From assembly GCA_965199705.1 (NCBI GenBank), contig OZ241359.1:434001-498000 (forward strand): a stretch of DNA of 64,000 nt, given 5' to 3'. This document shows, piece after piece, positions 22,381-37,897 of the stretch; the stretch's first letter is position 1; every line of letters begins with the position of its first letter. Below the pieces are notes generated by a model. The model had not been told where the DNA came from. It saw only the letters and a program-made list of their open reading frames with translations, and did not search any database. A program made the position numbers and the translations under genes. This DNA comes from Azophilus sp965199705. Lineage in GTDB: Bacteria; Pseudomonadota; Gammaproteobacteria; Pseudomonadales; Azotimanducaceae.

Positions 22381-22908
22381 TTGGCTTTGAGGCTCAGACA
22401 GAAGGAAGCCATCGTTGCCGAGGTGAATGCCGCGGCCGCAGCGTCGCCGTCGGCCGTGCTGGCGGATTATCGGGGCATGAGCGTGAGCGAGATGACGGCG
22501 TTACGGGCCCAGGCGCGGGCGCAGGAGGTGACGCTCCGCGTTGTGCGCAACACCCTGGCCAGACGCGCCGTTGCCGGCACGGAGCATGAGTGCCTGACAG
22601 ACGCCCTGTCCGGGCCGACCCTGCTGGTTCTGGCCAACGAGGAACCCGGTTCGGCTGCCCGTCTCATCGTCAATACCGTCAAGGAATACGATCAGCTTGA
22701 AGTAAAGGCGTTGTCGATCGGTGGCGCCTTGTTGCCGGCAACCGAGCTTGAGCGGGTCGCCGCCCTGCCGGATCTGGACGGCGCACGAGCCATGTTGATG
22801 GCGGTGCTGCTCGCGCCGATCAGCAGGCTGGCGGCCACGTTGAACGAGACGCCGGCAAAACTTGTTCGCACCCTCGCGGCTGTCGGGGAAGCGAAGCAGG
22901 CCACCTGA
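22381..22908 (+). CDS. rplJ: 50S ribosomal protein L10
   Basis: A 175-residue base of the L7/L12 stalk. It starts MALRLRQKEAIVAEV from a TTG codon preceded by GAGGGAAC; VLADYRGMSVSEMTALR and LRVVRNTLARRAV are the family core. The C-terminal helix (TLNETPAKLVRTLAAVGEAK) binds L7/L12 dimers. L10 with L12 commonly represses this operon from the leader RNA upstream (the 48-base gap after rplA). The TTG start is unusual for so highly expressed a gene. Confidence 0.95.
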   Translation: MALRLRQKEAIVAEVNAAAAASPSAVLADYRGMSVSEMTALRAQARAQEVTLRVVRNTLARRAVAGTEHECLTDALSGPTLLVLANEEPGSAARLIVNTVKEYDQLEVKALSIGGALLPATELERVAALPDLDGARAMLMAVLLAPISRLAATLNETPAKLVRTLAAVGEAKQAT

Positions 22909-22957
22909 CCGAAATCGGTCGATTTTCAGGAACCAAGTAACACAAAGGGAGACTACT

Positions 22958-23338
22958 ATGGCTTTGTCCAAGGACGACATCTTGAATGCCATCGCCGACA
23001 TGAGCGTCATGGAGGTGGTTGAGCTGGTCCGCTCCATGGAGGACAAGTTTGGCGTCTCGGCCGCCACTGCGGTGGCCGCTGCGCCGGCTCAGGCGGCCGA
23101 CGAAGGCGCCGAGGCGGCGGCGGAGCAGTTTGAATTTGACGTGCTCCTGAACGCAATCGGTGAGAAGAAAGTCAACGTGATCAAGGCCGTGCGCGCCATC
23201 ACGGGGCTGGGTCTCCGAGAAGCGAAGGAGTTGGTTGACAAGGCCCCTTCCACGGTGAAGGAGGGCGTTTCGAAAGAAGAAGCAGAGGACATCAAGAAGC
23301 AGCTTGAGGAAGCTGGCGCCGAAGTGGCGTTGCAGTAG
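22958..23338 (+). CDS. rplL: 50S ribosomal protein L7/L12
   Basis: A 126-residue stalk protein recruiting translational GTPases. It has an N-terminal dimerisation helix pair (MALSKDDILNAIADMSVMEV), an Ala/Glu-rich hinge at ~40-58, and a C-terminal domain with KVNVIKAVRAITGLGLREAK and VKEGVSKEEAEDIKKQLEEAG. A strong AAAGGGAG precedes the ATG, in keeping with four copies per ribosome. The 119 bases after it separate the ribosomal genes from rpoB. Confidence 0.97.
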   Translation: MALSKDDILNAIADMSVMEVVELVRSMEDKFGVSAATAVAAAPAQAADEGAEAAAEQFEFDVLLNAIGEKKVNVIKAVRAITGLGLREAKELVDKAPSTVKEGVSKEEAEDIKKQLEEAGAEVALQ

Positions 23339-23457
23339 CGAACGCACGCTGCGAGCTGCCGCAACTTGGCGTCGCGCCGGGCATCGCTGCCGGTCCCGTT
23401 TGAACCCGTGACCCGACCTGGGCATGGGTTTCACCCGTTTGTGTGATGGAGACCCTC

Positions 23458-26400
23458 ATGGCCTACAGCTTCACTGAAAAGAAGAGAATCCGCAAGGACT
23501 TCGGCAAGATCGCCGAATCCATGGAGTTGCCCTATCTGCTGGCGACGCAGAAGGATTCCTACGACAAGTTCCTGCAACTGGGCGTGCCGACGCGAAAGCG
23601 GGCCGAGGTCGGCCTGCACGCCGCCTTCCGCTCCGTGTTCCCGATCGTCAGTTTCAACAATCAGGCCATACTCGACTACGTGGATTACACGCTGGGCGAG
23701 CCGGTGTTCGACGTCAAGGAGTGCGTGCAGAGGGGCCTGACCTATGCAGCCCTCCTGCGCATGAAGGTGCGCCTGATCCTCTATGACCGGGAATCTTCCA
23801 GCCGTCAGGCCAGGGAGATCAAGGAGCAGGAAGTCTATATGGGCGAAATCCCGCTCATGACCGAACACGGCACCTTCATCATCAACGGCACTGAGCGGGT
23901 GGTGGTGTCCCAGCTGCATCGCTCCCCAGGCGTCTTTTTCGATCACGACAGGGGCAAGAGCCACAGTTCCGGCAAGCTGCTGTACTCGGCCCGGGTCATT
24001 CCCTACCGGGGTTCCTGGCTCGATTTCGAGTTCGACCCGAAAGACTGCCTGTTCGTGCGCATCGACCGTCGCCGCAAATTGCCGGCAACCATCATGTTGC
24101 GCGCGCTTGGCTACAACGCCGAGCAGATGCTGGAAGAGTTCTTCGATGTCGATGTCTTCCACGTCAAGAAGAACGGCTTTTCTCTTGATCTCAAGGCTGA
24201 GCGTCTGCTCGGCGAAGTGGCCAGGTTCGACATCAAGGGCCGCGATGGCAGCGTCATCGTCGCCGAGGGCAGTCGCGTCACCCGTCGCCATGTCAAGCTG
24301 TTGCAGAACAGTCGCAGCAAGCGTCTGGACGTGCCTCGGGAGTATCTGATCGACAAGGTCACCGCCGAAGACATCTATGAGGTGGACCCGGAGACCGGCG
24401 AGATGGTGACCGACAACGCCGGCAAGCCAGTAGTCCTGTTGCCGTGCAACACCCGGCTGAGCGAGCTGAGCGAGGAAAAACTCGACCAGCTTCTGCAGAC
24501 CGCGAAAACGATCAGGACCATCCATACCAATGATCTTGATTGTGGCCCCTACATCTCCGATACCCTGCGCATCGATCCGACCAGTACGGGGCTTGAGGCG
24601 TTGGTCGAGATCTACCGCATGATGCGTCCCGGCGAGCCGCCTACCCGGGAGTCCGCCGAGAACCTGTTTCAGCAGCTCTTCTTCGGCAGCGAACGCTACG
24701 ACCTGTCGGCTGTTGGCCGGATGAAGTTCAATCGTCGATTGGGGCGCGAGCGCACCGATGGCGAGGGCATTCTCTCCCGGGACGACATCGTCGAGGTGAT
24801 GAAAACCCTGATTGCGATCCGCAATGGCAAGGGTTCCGTGGATGACATTGATCATCTGGGGAACCGCCGCGTGCGTTCGGTCGGTGAAATGGCCGAGAAC
24901 CAGTTCCGGGTCGGCCTCATACGGGTGGAACGGGCAGTCAAGGAGCGGCTCTCCCTGGCGGACTCAGAGGGGTTGATGCCCCAGGACATGATCAACGCCA
25001 AGCCGGTAGCGGCTGCTATCAAGGAGTTCTTCGGCTCCAGCCAGCTTTCCCAGTTCATGGATCAGAACAATCCGCTTTCGGAAGTCACCCACAAGCGTCG
25101 CGTGTCGGCGCTCGGGCCGGGCGGCCTGACGCGCGAGCGCGCCGGGTTCGAAGTGCGCGACGTGCATCCGACGCACTATGGGCGGGTGTGCCCGATCGAG
25201 ACGCCTGAGGGTCCGAACATCGGCCTCATCAACAGCTTGGCGACCTATGCGCGTACCAATGCCTACGGTTTTCTGGAAACGCCGTATCGCCGTGTGGTTG
25301 ATGGCAGGGTGGTCGATGAGATCGTTTATCTGTCGGCGATAGATGAATCCGATCACGTGATCGCTCAGGCCAATTCCCGCCTGGACGATTCTGGCGCCCT
25401 GGAAGGCCCCTTGGTGGAGGTGCGGCATTGCAACGAATTCACCAAGATGGAGCCGTCGCTCGTCGATTGCATGGACGTATCGCCCAAGCAAGTGGTCTCC
25501 ATTGCGGCATCCCTGATCCCGTTTCTCGAGCACGACGACGCCAACCGGGCGCTCATGGGCTCGAACATGCAGCGTCAGGCGGTGCCGGTGGTGCGCGCCG
25601 AGAAACCACTGGTGGGCACCGGCATCGAACGCCATGTCGCCCGCGATTCCGGGGTTTGCGTGATCGCGCGCCGGGGCGGCCTGGTCGATAGCGTGGACGC
25701 CAGCCGGATCGTGGTGCGCGTGGCCGAGGCGGAGGCGGAAGCAGGCGAAGCGGGCGTGGACATCTACAAGCTGACCAAGTTCACCCGCTCGAATCAGAAC
25801 ACCTGTATCAATCAGCGGCCGCTGGTCTCGCCCGGCGATCAGGTTGCAAGTGGCGACATACTCGCAGACGGGCCTTCGGTGGATCTGGGCGAACTGGCGC
25901 TTGGTCAGAACATGCGGGTCGCCTTCATGCCCTGGAACGGCTACAACTTCGAGGATTCCATCCTGATTTCCGAACGGGTGGTTCAGGATGATCGCTTCAC
26001 CAGCGTGCATATCCAGGAACTGACCTGTGTCGCCCGGGACACCAAGCTGGGGCCAGAGGAGATCACGGCCGACATTCCCAGCGTGGGCGCCGGGATCCTG
26101 TCGAAGCTGGACGAATCCGGCATTGTTTACAAGGGCGCCAACGTGGAGGCCGGTGACATCCTCGTCGGCAAGGTCACGCCCAAGGGCGAAAGTCAGCTGA
26201 CGCCGGAGGAAAAACTCCTGCGCGCCATCTTTGGTGAAAAGGCCTCGGACGTGAAGGATACCTCCCTGCGCGTCCCGACCAGCGTCAAGGGCACGGTCAT
26301 TGATGTGCGGGTGTTTACCCGCGATGGCCTGGAAAAGGACGACCGGGCCAGAGCCATCGAGGAGGCAGATCTGGAGCAGGCGCGCAAGGACCTGGACGAC

Positions 26401-27573
26401 GAGTATCGGATAGTCGAGGAAGCCACGCTGGCGCGCCTGCGCGTCAACCTGGTCGGCAAGGAGGCAGTGTCCCTGCCGGGAGTCGATCAGGCCGTGACCC
26501 TCACTGACGCCTGGCTCGATCAGGCGCCCACCGATGAATGGTTCCGTCTGCGCATGACCGATGACAGCCTGAACAGGGACATCGACAGCGCACGGGAGCA
26601 GCTCGGTAAAAGGCGCGAAAGCCTGGAGGCAGACTTTGAAGCCAAGCGTGCGAAGATCACGGGCGGTGCTGATCTGAGCCCCGGCGTGCTGAAGACGGTC
26701 AAGGTCTATCTGGCCATCAAGCGGCGCGTCCAGCCGGGCGACAAGATGGCGGGCCGGCACGGCAACAAGGGCGTCATCTCGGTCATCATGCCGGTGGAGG
26801 ACATGCCGTTCGACAAGGACGGCGAGCCGGTGGACATCGTGCTCAATCCGCTCGGGGTGCCTTCGCGCATGAATGTGGGCCAGGTGCTGGAAACACACCT
26901 GGGCTGGGCCGCCAAGGGCATTGGCGAACAGCTCAGCGCCATGTTGGCAGAGCAGCAGAAAGTCGAAGCGGTTCGGGAGTACCTGGGCAAGGTCTATAAC
27001 GCCATTGGCGAGCGCAAGACGGACCTTGCGGTGCTCGACGACGCCGAGATCCGGGAACTGGCGGAGAACATCAGCGGCGGCCTGCCGATCGCCACGCCTG
27101 TGTTCGACGGGGCCACGGAAACGGAAATCAAGAAGATGCTGGCCCTGGCCGGCCTGCCGGAAAGCGGCCAGACGGAGCTTTTCGATGGCCGTACCGGAGA
27201 GCCGTTCGACCGTCCGGTGACCCTTGGCTACATGTACATGTTGAAGCTCAATCACCTGATTGACGACAAGATGCACGCGCGCTCTACCGGCTCCTACAGC
27301 CTGGTCACGCAGCAGCCTTTGGGCGGCAAGGCGCAGCTGGGCGGGCAGCGCTTTGGCGAGATGGAGGTGTGGGCGCTCGAAGCCTATGGCGCGGCCTATA
27401 CGCTACAGGAGATGTTGACCGTCAAGTCCGACGATGTGGGCGGGCGCACCAAGATGTACAAGAACATCGTATCCGGCGATTTCCGCATGGAGGCGGGTAT
27501 GCCGGAGTCGTTCAACGTACTGGTCAAGGAAATCCGATCACTCGGAATCAACATCGAACTCGAAACCGAATAG
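23458..27573 (+). CDS. rpoB: DNA-directed RNA polymerase subunit beta
   Basis: A 1371-residue catalytic subunit. It starts MAYSFTEKKRIRKDFGK after GGAG. The rifampicin pocket is wild-type in pattern (FFGSSQLSQFMDQNNPLSEV, THKRRVSALGPGGL). KMAGRHGNKGVIS and the C-terminal GGQRFGEMEVWALEAYGA are intact. Length matches gammaproteobacterial beta (1340-1370). Codon use is the local GC-ending style, a useful reference against tuf. The gene ends 13 bases before rpoC. Confidence 0.98.
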   Translation: MAYSFTEKKRIRKDFGKIAESMELPYLLATQKDSYDKFLQLGVPTRKRAEVGLHAAFRSVFPIVSFNNQAILDYVDYTLGEPVFDVKECVQRGLTYAALLRMKVRLILYDRESSSRQAREIKEQEVYMGEIPLMTEHGTFIINGTERVVVSQLHRSPGVFFDHDRGKSHSSGKLLYSARVIPYRGSWLDFEFDPKDCLFVRIDRRRKLPATIMLRALGYNAEQMLEEFFDVDVFHVKKNGFSLDLKAERLLGEVARFDIKGRDGSVIVAEGSRVTRRHVKLLQNSRSKRLDVPREYLIDKVTAEDIYEVDPETGEMVTDNAGKPVVLLPCNTRLSELSEEKLDQLLQTAKTIRTIHTNDLDCGPYISDTLRIDPTSTGLEALVEIYRMMRPGEPPTRESAENLFQQLFFGSERYDLSAVGRMKFNRRLGRERTDGEGILSRDDIVEVMKTLIAIRNGKGSVDDIDHLGNRRVRSVGEMAENQFRVGLIRVERAVKERLSLADSEGLMPQDMINAKPVAAAIKEFFGSSQLSQFMDQNNPLSEVTHKRRVSALGPGGLTRERAGFEVRDVHPTHYGRVCPIETPEGPNIGLINSLATYARTNAYGFLETPYRRVVDGRVVDEIVYLSAIDESDHVIAQANSRLDDSGALEGPLVEVRHCNEFTKMEPSLVDCMDVSPKQVVSIAASLIPFLEHDDANRALMGSNMQRQAVPVVRAEKPLVGTGIERHVARDSGVCVIARRGGLVDSVDASRIVVRVAEAEAEAGEAGVDIYKLTKFTRSNQNTCINQRPLVSPGDQVASGDILADGPSVDLGELALGQNMRVAFMPWNGYNFEDSILISERVVQDDRFTSVHIQELTCVARDTKLGPEEITADIPSVGAGILSKLDESGIVYKGANVEAGDILVGKVTPKGESQLTPEEKLLRAIFGEKASDVKDTSLRVPTSVKGTVIDVRVFTRDGLEKDDRARAIEEADLEQARKDLDDEYRIVEEATLARLRVNLVGKEAVSLPGVDQAVTLTDAWLDQAPTDEWFRLRMTDDSLNRDIDSAREQLGKRRESLEADFEAKRAKITGGADLSPGVLKTVKVYLAIKRRVQPGDKMAGRHGNKGVISVIMPVEDMPFDKDGEPVDIVLNPLGVPSRMNVGQVLETHLGWAAKGIGEQLSAMLAEQQKVEAVREYLGKVYNAIGERKTDLAVLDDAEIRELAENISGGLPIATPVFDGATETEIKKMLALAGLPESGQTELFDGRTGEPFDRPVTLGYMYMLKLNHLIDDKMHARSTGSYSLVTQQPLGGKAQLGGQRFGEMEVWALEAYGAAYTLQEMLTVKSDDVGGRTKMYKNIVSGDFRMEAGMPESFNVLVKEIRSLGINIELETE

Positions 27574-27586
27574 CCGGAGACGAATC

Positions 27587-31891
<4,305 letters not shown>

Positions 31892-31925
31892 CCCGATAGC
31901 GGTCGTTGCAACAGGAACATTCGGG

Positions 31926-31952
31926 TAGAATGCCGCCCCCCCGGTGAGGGGG
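31926..31952 (+). promoter_or_regulatory. -10 element and hairpin before rpsL
   Basis: TAGAAT (31926-31931) is followed by GCCGCCCCC and then GAGGGGGC, so a GC-rich discriminator leads into a hairpin (GCCCCC paired with GGGGGC). The -35 is weak: TTGCAA lies only 14 bases upstream. The TAGAATKCCGCC pattern repeats that of the tRNA operon promoter, suggesting a str-operon promoter. Confidence 0.45.
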
Positions 31953-31973
31953 CTCGAAAGTCGAGGGAACAAG

Positions 31974-32345
31974 ATGGCCACAATCGCCCAGCTGGTTCGC
32001 AAGCCGCGCAAGCGCAAGATTCGCAAGAACATCGTGCCGGCCTTGCAGAGCTGTCCGCAGAAGCGCGGGGTATGCACCCGGGTTTATACAACCACGCCGA
32101 AAAAGCCCAACTCGGCGCTGCGCAAGGTATGCCGGGTGCGCCTGACCAACGGCTATGAGGTCACCTCCTACATCGGCGGCGAGGGCCATAATCTGCAAGA
32201 GCACTCGGTGGTGCTGATTCGCGGAGGCCGGGTCAAGGACCTGCCGGGCGTGCGCTATCACACGGTGCGCGGCGCACTCGATACCTCCGGTGTGTCGGAC
32301 CGCAAGCAGGGCCGATCCAAGTACGGTGCGAAACGCCCGCGATAG
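31974..32345 (+). CDS. rpsL: 30S ribosomal protein S12
   Basis: A 123-residue decoding-centre protein. It starts MATIAQLVRKPRKRK. VYTTTPKKPNSALRKV and GGRVKDLPGVRYHTVRG carry the Lys residues whose changes give streptomycin resistance; both are the sensitive (Lys) form. The ending is SKYGAKRPR. Heads the str genes rpsL-rpsG-fusA-tuf; a short hairpin-forming gap (GGCCCCC/GGGGGAGCC) separates it from rpsG. Confidence 0.98.
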   Translation: MATIAQLVRKPRKRKIRKNIVPALQSCPQKRGVCTRVYTTTPKKPNSALRKVCRVRLTNGYEVTSYIGGEGHNLQEHSVVLIRGGRVKDLPGVRYHTVRGALDTSGVSDRKQGRSKYGAKRPR

Positions 32346-32415
32346 CACCACCCCCCATTCCCAGTAAGGCCCCCGTCGAATCTGGGGGAGCCCCTGAAGC
32401 CAGAGGAATAGCCAC

Positions 32416-32886
32416 ATGCCAAGACGCAGACTTGTCCCCAAGCGGGACATACTCCCGGACCCCAAGTACAAGAGCGAAACCGTCGCCAAGTTCATCAATC
32501 ATGTGATGGTGAGCGGCAAGAAATCAGTGGCCGAGCGCATCGTCTATGGCGCGCTGAGTCGTATCGAGGATAGGGGCAGGCCGGATTCAGTGGATGTTTT
32601 CGAGCGTGCGCTCGAGGCGGTGGCGCCCATGGTGGAAGTGAAATCGCGGCGGGTTGGCGGCGCGACCTATCAGGTGCCGGTGGAGGTGCGTCCTTCGCGA
32701 CGGCAGGCGTTGGCCATGCGCTGGCTGGTCAGTTCGGCGCGCAATCGCGACGAAAAGTCCATGGCGCTGCGCCTGGCTGGCGAACTCATGGATGCGTCGG
32801 AGGGTCGGGGCAGCGCTGTCAAGCGTCGAGAAGATACGCACCGAATGGCCGAAGCCAACCGGGCATTCTCTCACTACCGATACTGA
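32416..32886 (+). CDS. rpsG: 30S ribosomal protein S7
   Basis: A 156-residue primary assembly protein of the 30S head. It starts MPRRRLVPKRDILPDPKY; GGATYQVPVEVRPSRR and ALRWLV-type (MRWLVSSARNR) segments and the KREDTHRMAEANRAFSHYR end are all conserved. In E. coli S7 represses the str operon by binding the rpsL-rpsG gap; a hairpin is possible in the 70-base gap here. Length equals the family norm. Confidence 0.98.
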   Translation: MPRRRLVPKRDILPDPKYKSETVAKFINHVMVSGKKSVAERIVYGALSRIEDRGRPDSVDVFERALEAVAPMVEVKSRRVGGATYQVPVEVRPSRRQALAMRWLVSSARNRDEKSMALRLAGELMDASEGRGSAVKRREDTHRMAEANRAFSHYRY

Positions 32887-32956
32887 TTCCGTTACACCAA
32901 GGACACCCCTCGCGCCCGCCTTGAGAGGGCTGGGGGGTCTGCAATGGAGAGCGCAG

Positions 32957-35050
<2,094 letters not shown>

Positions 35051-35077
35051 CATTGACCAGAATCGGGGAGAAAACCG

Positions 35078-36268
35078 ATGGCGAAAGAGAAGTTTGAGAG
35101 GACGAAGCCGCATGTGAATGTGGGGACGATAGGACATGTGGATCATGGGAAGACGACGTTGACGGCGGCGTTGACGAAGGTATGTGCGGCGTTGCGTGGT
35201 GGCGAGGTACGGGGATTTGATCAGATAGACAATGCGCCGGAGGAGAAGGAGCGAGGGATCACGATAGCGACGTCGCATGTGGAGTACGAGAGTGAGGGGC
35301 GTCACTATGCGCATGTGGATTGTCCGGGTCATGCGGATTATGTGAAGAACATGATCACTGGGGCGGCGCAGATGGATGGGGCGATATTGGTGGTGTCTGC
35401 TGCGGATGGGCCGATGCCGCAGACGCGGGAGCATATCTTGCTGGCGCGTCAGGTGGGAGTGCCGCGGATAGTGGTGTACATGAACAAGCGAGACATGGTG
35501 GATGATGAGGAGTTGATTGAGTTGGTGGAGATGGAGGTGAGGGAGTTACTGGATCAGTACGAGTTTCCGGGGGAAGAGACGCCGATCGTGATTGGGAGTG
35601 CGTTGCAGGCGTTGGAGGGAGATACGGGGGAGTATGGAGAGGGTTCGATCCAGAAGTTGCTGGATGCGTTGGATGAGTACATACCGGAGCCGGAGCGGCC
35701 GGTGGATCAGCCGTTTTTGATGCCGATAGAGGATGTATTTTCGATATCGGGGAGAGGGACGGTGGTGACGGGACGGATAGCGCGAGGTGTGGTGAAGGTA
35801 GGAGATGAGGTGTCGATAGTGGGGATACGGGAAACGAGATCGACGACCTGTACTGGGGTGGAGATGTTTCGCAAGTTGTTGGATGAGGGACGGGCCGGGG
35901 AGAATGTGGGTGTGTTGTTGCGCGGGACGAAGCGGGAGGAGGTAGAGCGAGGCCAGGTGTTGGCGGTGCCTGGCAGCATCACGCCGCACACGGGGTTCAA
36001 GTCTGAGGTGTATGTATTGTCGAAGGATGAGGGGGGTCGTCATACGCCGTTTTTCAAGGGTTATCGGCCGCAGTTTTTCTTTGAGACGACGGATGTGACG
36101 GGGACGGTGGAGTTGCCGGCGGAAGTTGAGATGGTGATGCCTGGGGACAATGTACGGATGGATGTTGAGTTGATATCGCCGATTGCGATGGAGGAAGGTC
36201 AGCGCTTTGCGATCCGGGAAGGCGGGCGCACGGTCGGCGCCGGCGTCGTCACCGAAATCACGGTGTAA
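35078..36268 (+). CDS. tuf: Elongation factor Tu, second copy
   Basis: Encodes the same 396 residues as the copy at 18765. Direct comparison shows only two synonymous differences that I can find: Gly GGG/GGA at 18821/35134 and Arg CGC/CGT at 18884/35197. Identity begins at ACCG just before the ATG and ends at TAAGGCAG just after the stop, as expected of gene conversion confined to the gene. It carries the same foreign-looking codon use with a native-looking last ~80 bases. GGGGAG precedes the ATG. The S10 operon that follows tuf in many relatives is absent; an ABM-fold gene starts 5 bases after the stop. Confidence 0.98.
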   Translation: MAKEKFERTKPHVNVGTIGHVDHGKTTLTAALTKVCAALRGGEVRGFDQIDNAPEEKERGITIATSHVEYESEGRHYAHVDCPGHADYVKNMITGAAQMDGAILVVSAADGPMPQTREHILLARQVGVPRIVVYMNKRDMVDDEELIELVEMEVRELLDQYEFPGEETPIVIGSALQALEGDTGEYGEGSIQKLLDALDEYIPEPERPVDQPFLMPIEDVFSISGRGTVVTGRIARGVVKVGDEVSIVGIRETRSTTCTGVEMFRKLLDEGRAGENVGVLLRGTKREEVERGQVLAVPGSITPHTGFKSEVYVLSKDEGGRHTPFFKGYRPQFFFETTDVTGTVELPAEVEMVMPGDNVRMDVELISPIAMEEGQRFAIREGGRTVGAGVVTEITV

Positions 36269-36273
36269 GGCAG

Positions 36274-36576
36274 ATGATCGTTGTCAATGCCCGCATTCAG
36301 GCCAGTGAGGACGACATCAGGGCGCTGACGCCGGCGATACTCGAAATGCAGAGCGCGAGCCGCATCGAAGATGGCTGCGAGGACTATACGTTCAGCGTCG
36401 AGATGGCGGACCCCACCGTGTTGCGGATCACCGAACGCTGGGTCAGCCAGGCGGCCTTGCTGGCGCACTTTGCAACGCCGCACATGGCTGCTTTCCAGCA
36501 GGCGATGCAGCAGCATCCGCCCGGTGAGGTGAGCGCCCACTTCTACGAGGCTGTTGAAGTCGAGATGCCCAGGTGA
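36274..36576 (+). CDS. ABM (antibiotic biosynthesis monooxygenase-like) domain protein
   Basis: A 100-residue dimeric alpha/beta-barrel protein of the ABM/YgiN type. MIVVNARIQASEDDI forms the first strand and helix, RIEDGCEDYTFSVEMADPT the central strands, ITERWVSQAALLAHFATPHM the conserved W-x(5)-L-x-A-H segment, and AHFYEAVEVE the last strand. Members oxidise small quinols or other aromatics, often without cofactor. It begins 5 bases after the tuf stop and is followed 4 bases later by a glutathione transferase, so it may ride on the tuf transcript. Confidence 0.8.
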   Translation: MIVVNARIQASEDDIRALTPAILEMQSASRIEDGCEDYTFSVEMADPTVLRITERWVSQAALLAHFATPHMAAFQQAMQQHPPGEVSAHFYEAVEVEMPR

Positions 36577-36580
36577 GCGT

Positions 36581-37216
36581 GTGATCGTCCTGTGGGGCGC
36601 GGGCACTGCCCGCACCCTGCGCGCCCACTGGGCGCTGCACGAATTGGGCTACTTTTACAAGTCGCAACCCGTCGGGCCGAGAACCGGTGAAACCCGATCG
36701 CCGGAGTTTCAGGCGCTCAACCCCAAGGGCAAGATTCCGGTCCTGGTGGATGGTGACCTGGTGCTTACCGAAAGCGCCGCCATCGTCACCTGGCTCGGCG
36801 ACACCTATGGCGGTGGCCTGACACCGGCGGCCAACACCCGGGCCCGTGCTGCGTACAACGAGTGGTTGTCGTTTGTGCAGATGGAGCTCGACGCGCATAC
36901 GCTCTACGTGATGCGCAAGCACCGGGACCTGGCTGACATTTACGGCGAAGCGCCAGCCGCGGTGGCTACAGCAATCGAAGGGTTCGGACGTCAGGTCCAG
37001 GTCGCAGAGCAGCACTTGCGCCGCCACGACTATCTGCTGGTGGATGGATTCTCCGGCGCCGACATCTTGCTTTCCACCTGCCTGTCCTGGGCCGAGGCAT
37101 ATGACATCGAGTTGTCAGCGACGCTCAAGCGCTACAATCAGCGCCTGATCGAGCGCCCGGCCTGGCAGTCTGCGGCCAGGATCAATTTCGCGGTCTCGGC
37201 CAGCGTTTCTGCCTGA
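36581..37216 (+). CDS. Glutathione S-transferase family protein
   Basis: A 211-residue GST. The thioredoxin-like N-domain begins VIVLWGAGTARTLRAHWALHE (in place of the usual S/C-x-P start) and includes FQALNPKGKIPVLVDGD and LTESAAIVTWL, whose Glu-Ser binds glutathione. The helical C-domain has LLVDGFSGADILLSTCLSWA and the ERPAWQSA end typical of the class. The start is a GTG at 36581. It probably conjugates or reduces electrophiles in the cytoplasm; substrate unknown. Convergent with the next gene. Confidence 0.85.
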   Translation: MIVLWGAGTARTLRAHWALHELGYFYKSQPVGPRTGETRSPEFQALNPKGKIPVLVDGDLVLTESAAIVTWLGDTYGGGLTPAANTRARAAYNEWLSFVQMELDAHTLYVMRKHRDLADIYGEAPAAVATAIEGFGRQVQVAEQHLRRHDYLLVDGFSGADILLSTCLSWAEAYDIELSATLKRYNQRLIERPAWQSAARINFAVSASVSA

Positions 37217-37263
37217 TACCTCAGGCCGCGCTGGCGCCTGCTTGCGACGGCGTCAGAACGCCA

Positions 37264-37857
37264 TCAAGCCAACCCACGGCGCTTGAGTTCATCCGGCATG
37301 CGCTTGCTGTCCGCTTCCAGAAGCGGGCCGCGTTCTGCGTCCGTGAGCTTGCCCTCGGTGTCCTTGGCCATCTTGTCGCTGTCCAGCATGATCCATTTTT
37401 CTGGCACGATCTCGATGACTACGCGCAAGGGAGAATCGAGCCGCTGTTCAAACGCCTCTGCGGCGGCTTCTGCGTCCGCGGTCAATTCACCGCCGGCGCG
37501 GCCATACGGCCCGCGCGCCAGGGCCGGGTAGAACCAGCGCTTGGTTTCTGCATCGTCGTGGATGATGGCCCGGCCCTTGATCGTGATCGCGCCGTTGGGC
37601 CCATCCGGGGCTGCCAGCCCGCTGACGACCACCGAACAGCGCGGGTCGCGGCGAATTGCCGAGACACGGTGGCGGTGCACGCCACAAGTGATCCAGGCGC
37701 GGCCTTTATGCCAGACGAAGGCATGCACAACGCCAACTGCCCATCCATCGCGGGTGGTCCAGTTGAACACGCATTCTGTGGCCTTGCTGAGCAATTCCTC
37801 GCGCGCCTCGTCGGAAAAGGGATAAATGGAAACCTGCTCATGATCCTGGCTGGACAT
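37264..37857 (-). CDS. Pyridoxamine 5'-phosphate oxidase-fold protein
   Basis: A 197-residue split-barrel flavin-binding protein. GWAVGVVHAFVWHKGRAWIT and RVSAIRRDPRCSVVVSG form the FMN/F420-binding barrel, and RVVIEIVPEKWIMLDSDKM is a late strand. Members reduce or oxidise diverse substrates with FMN or F420; the neighbouring luciferase-like gene uses the same kinds of cofactor, which favours a shared redox role. The ATG at 37857 has AGAGGAG 9-15 bases before it. The recurrent 15-base motif lies 41-56 bases upstream of the start. Confidence 0.75.
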   Translation of the reverse strand: MSSQDHEQVSIYPFSDEAREELLSKATECVFNWTTRDGWAVGVVHAFVWHKGRAWITCGVHRHRVSAIRRDPRCSVVVSGLAAPDGPNGAITIKGRAIIHDDAETKRWFYPALARGPYGRAGGELTADAEAAAEAFEQRLDSPLRVVIEIVPEKWIMLDSDKMAKDTEGKLTDAERGPLLEADSKRMPDELKRRGLA

Positions 37858-37897
37858 CGCGATTGCTCCTCTGCAAGTGATTCAGTGGCCCGACATC

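Noticed and set aside
24964..27276. 770-codon minus-strand frame opposite rpoB, and a 737-codon one opposite rpoC (29864-32077)
   Set aside because: These are mirror images of GC-rich codons in rpoB and rpoC. No protein family is recognisable.
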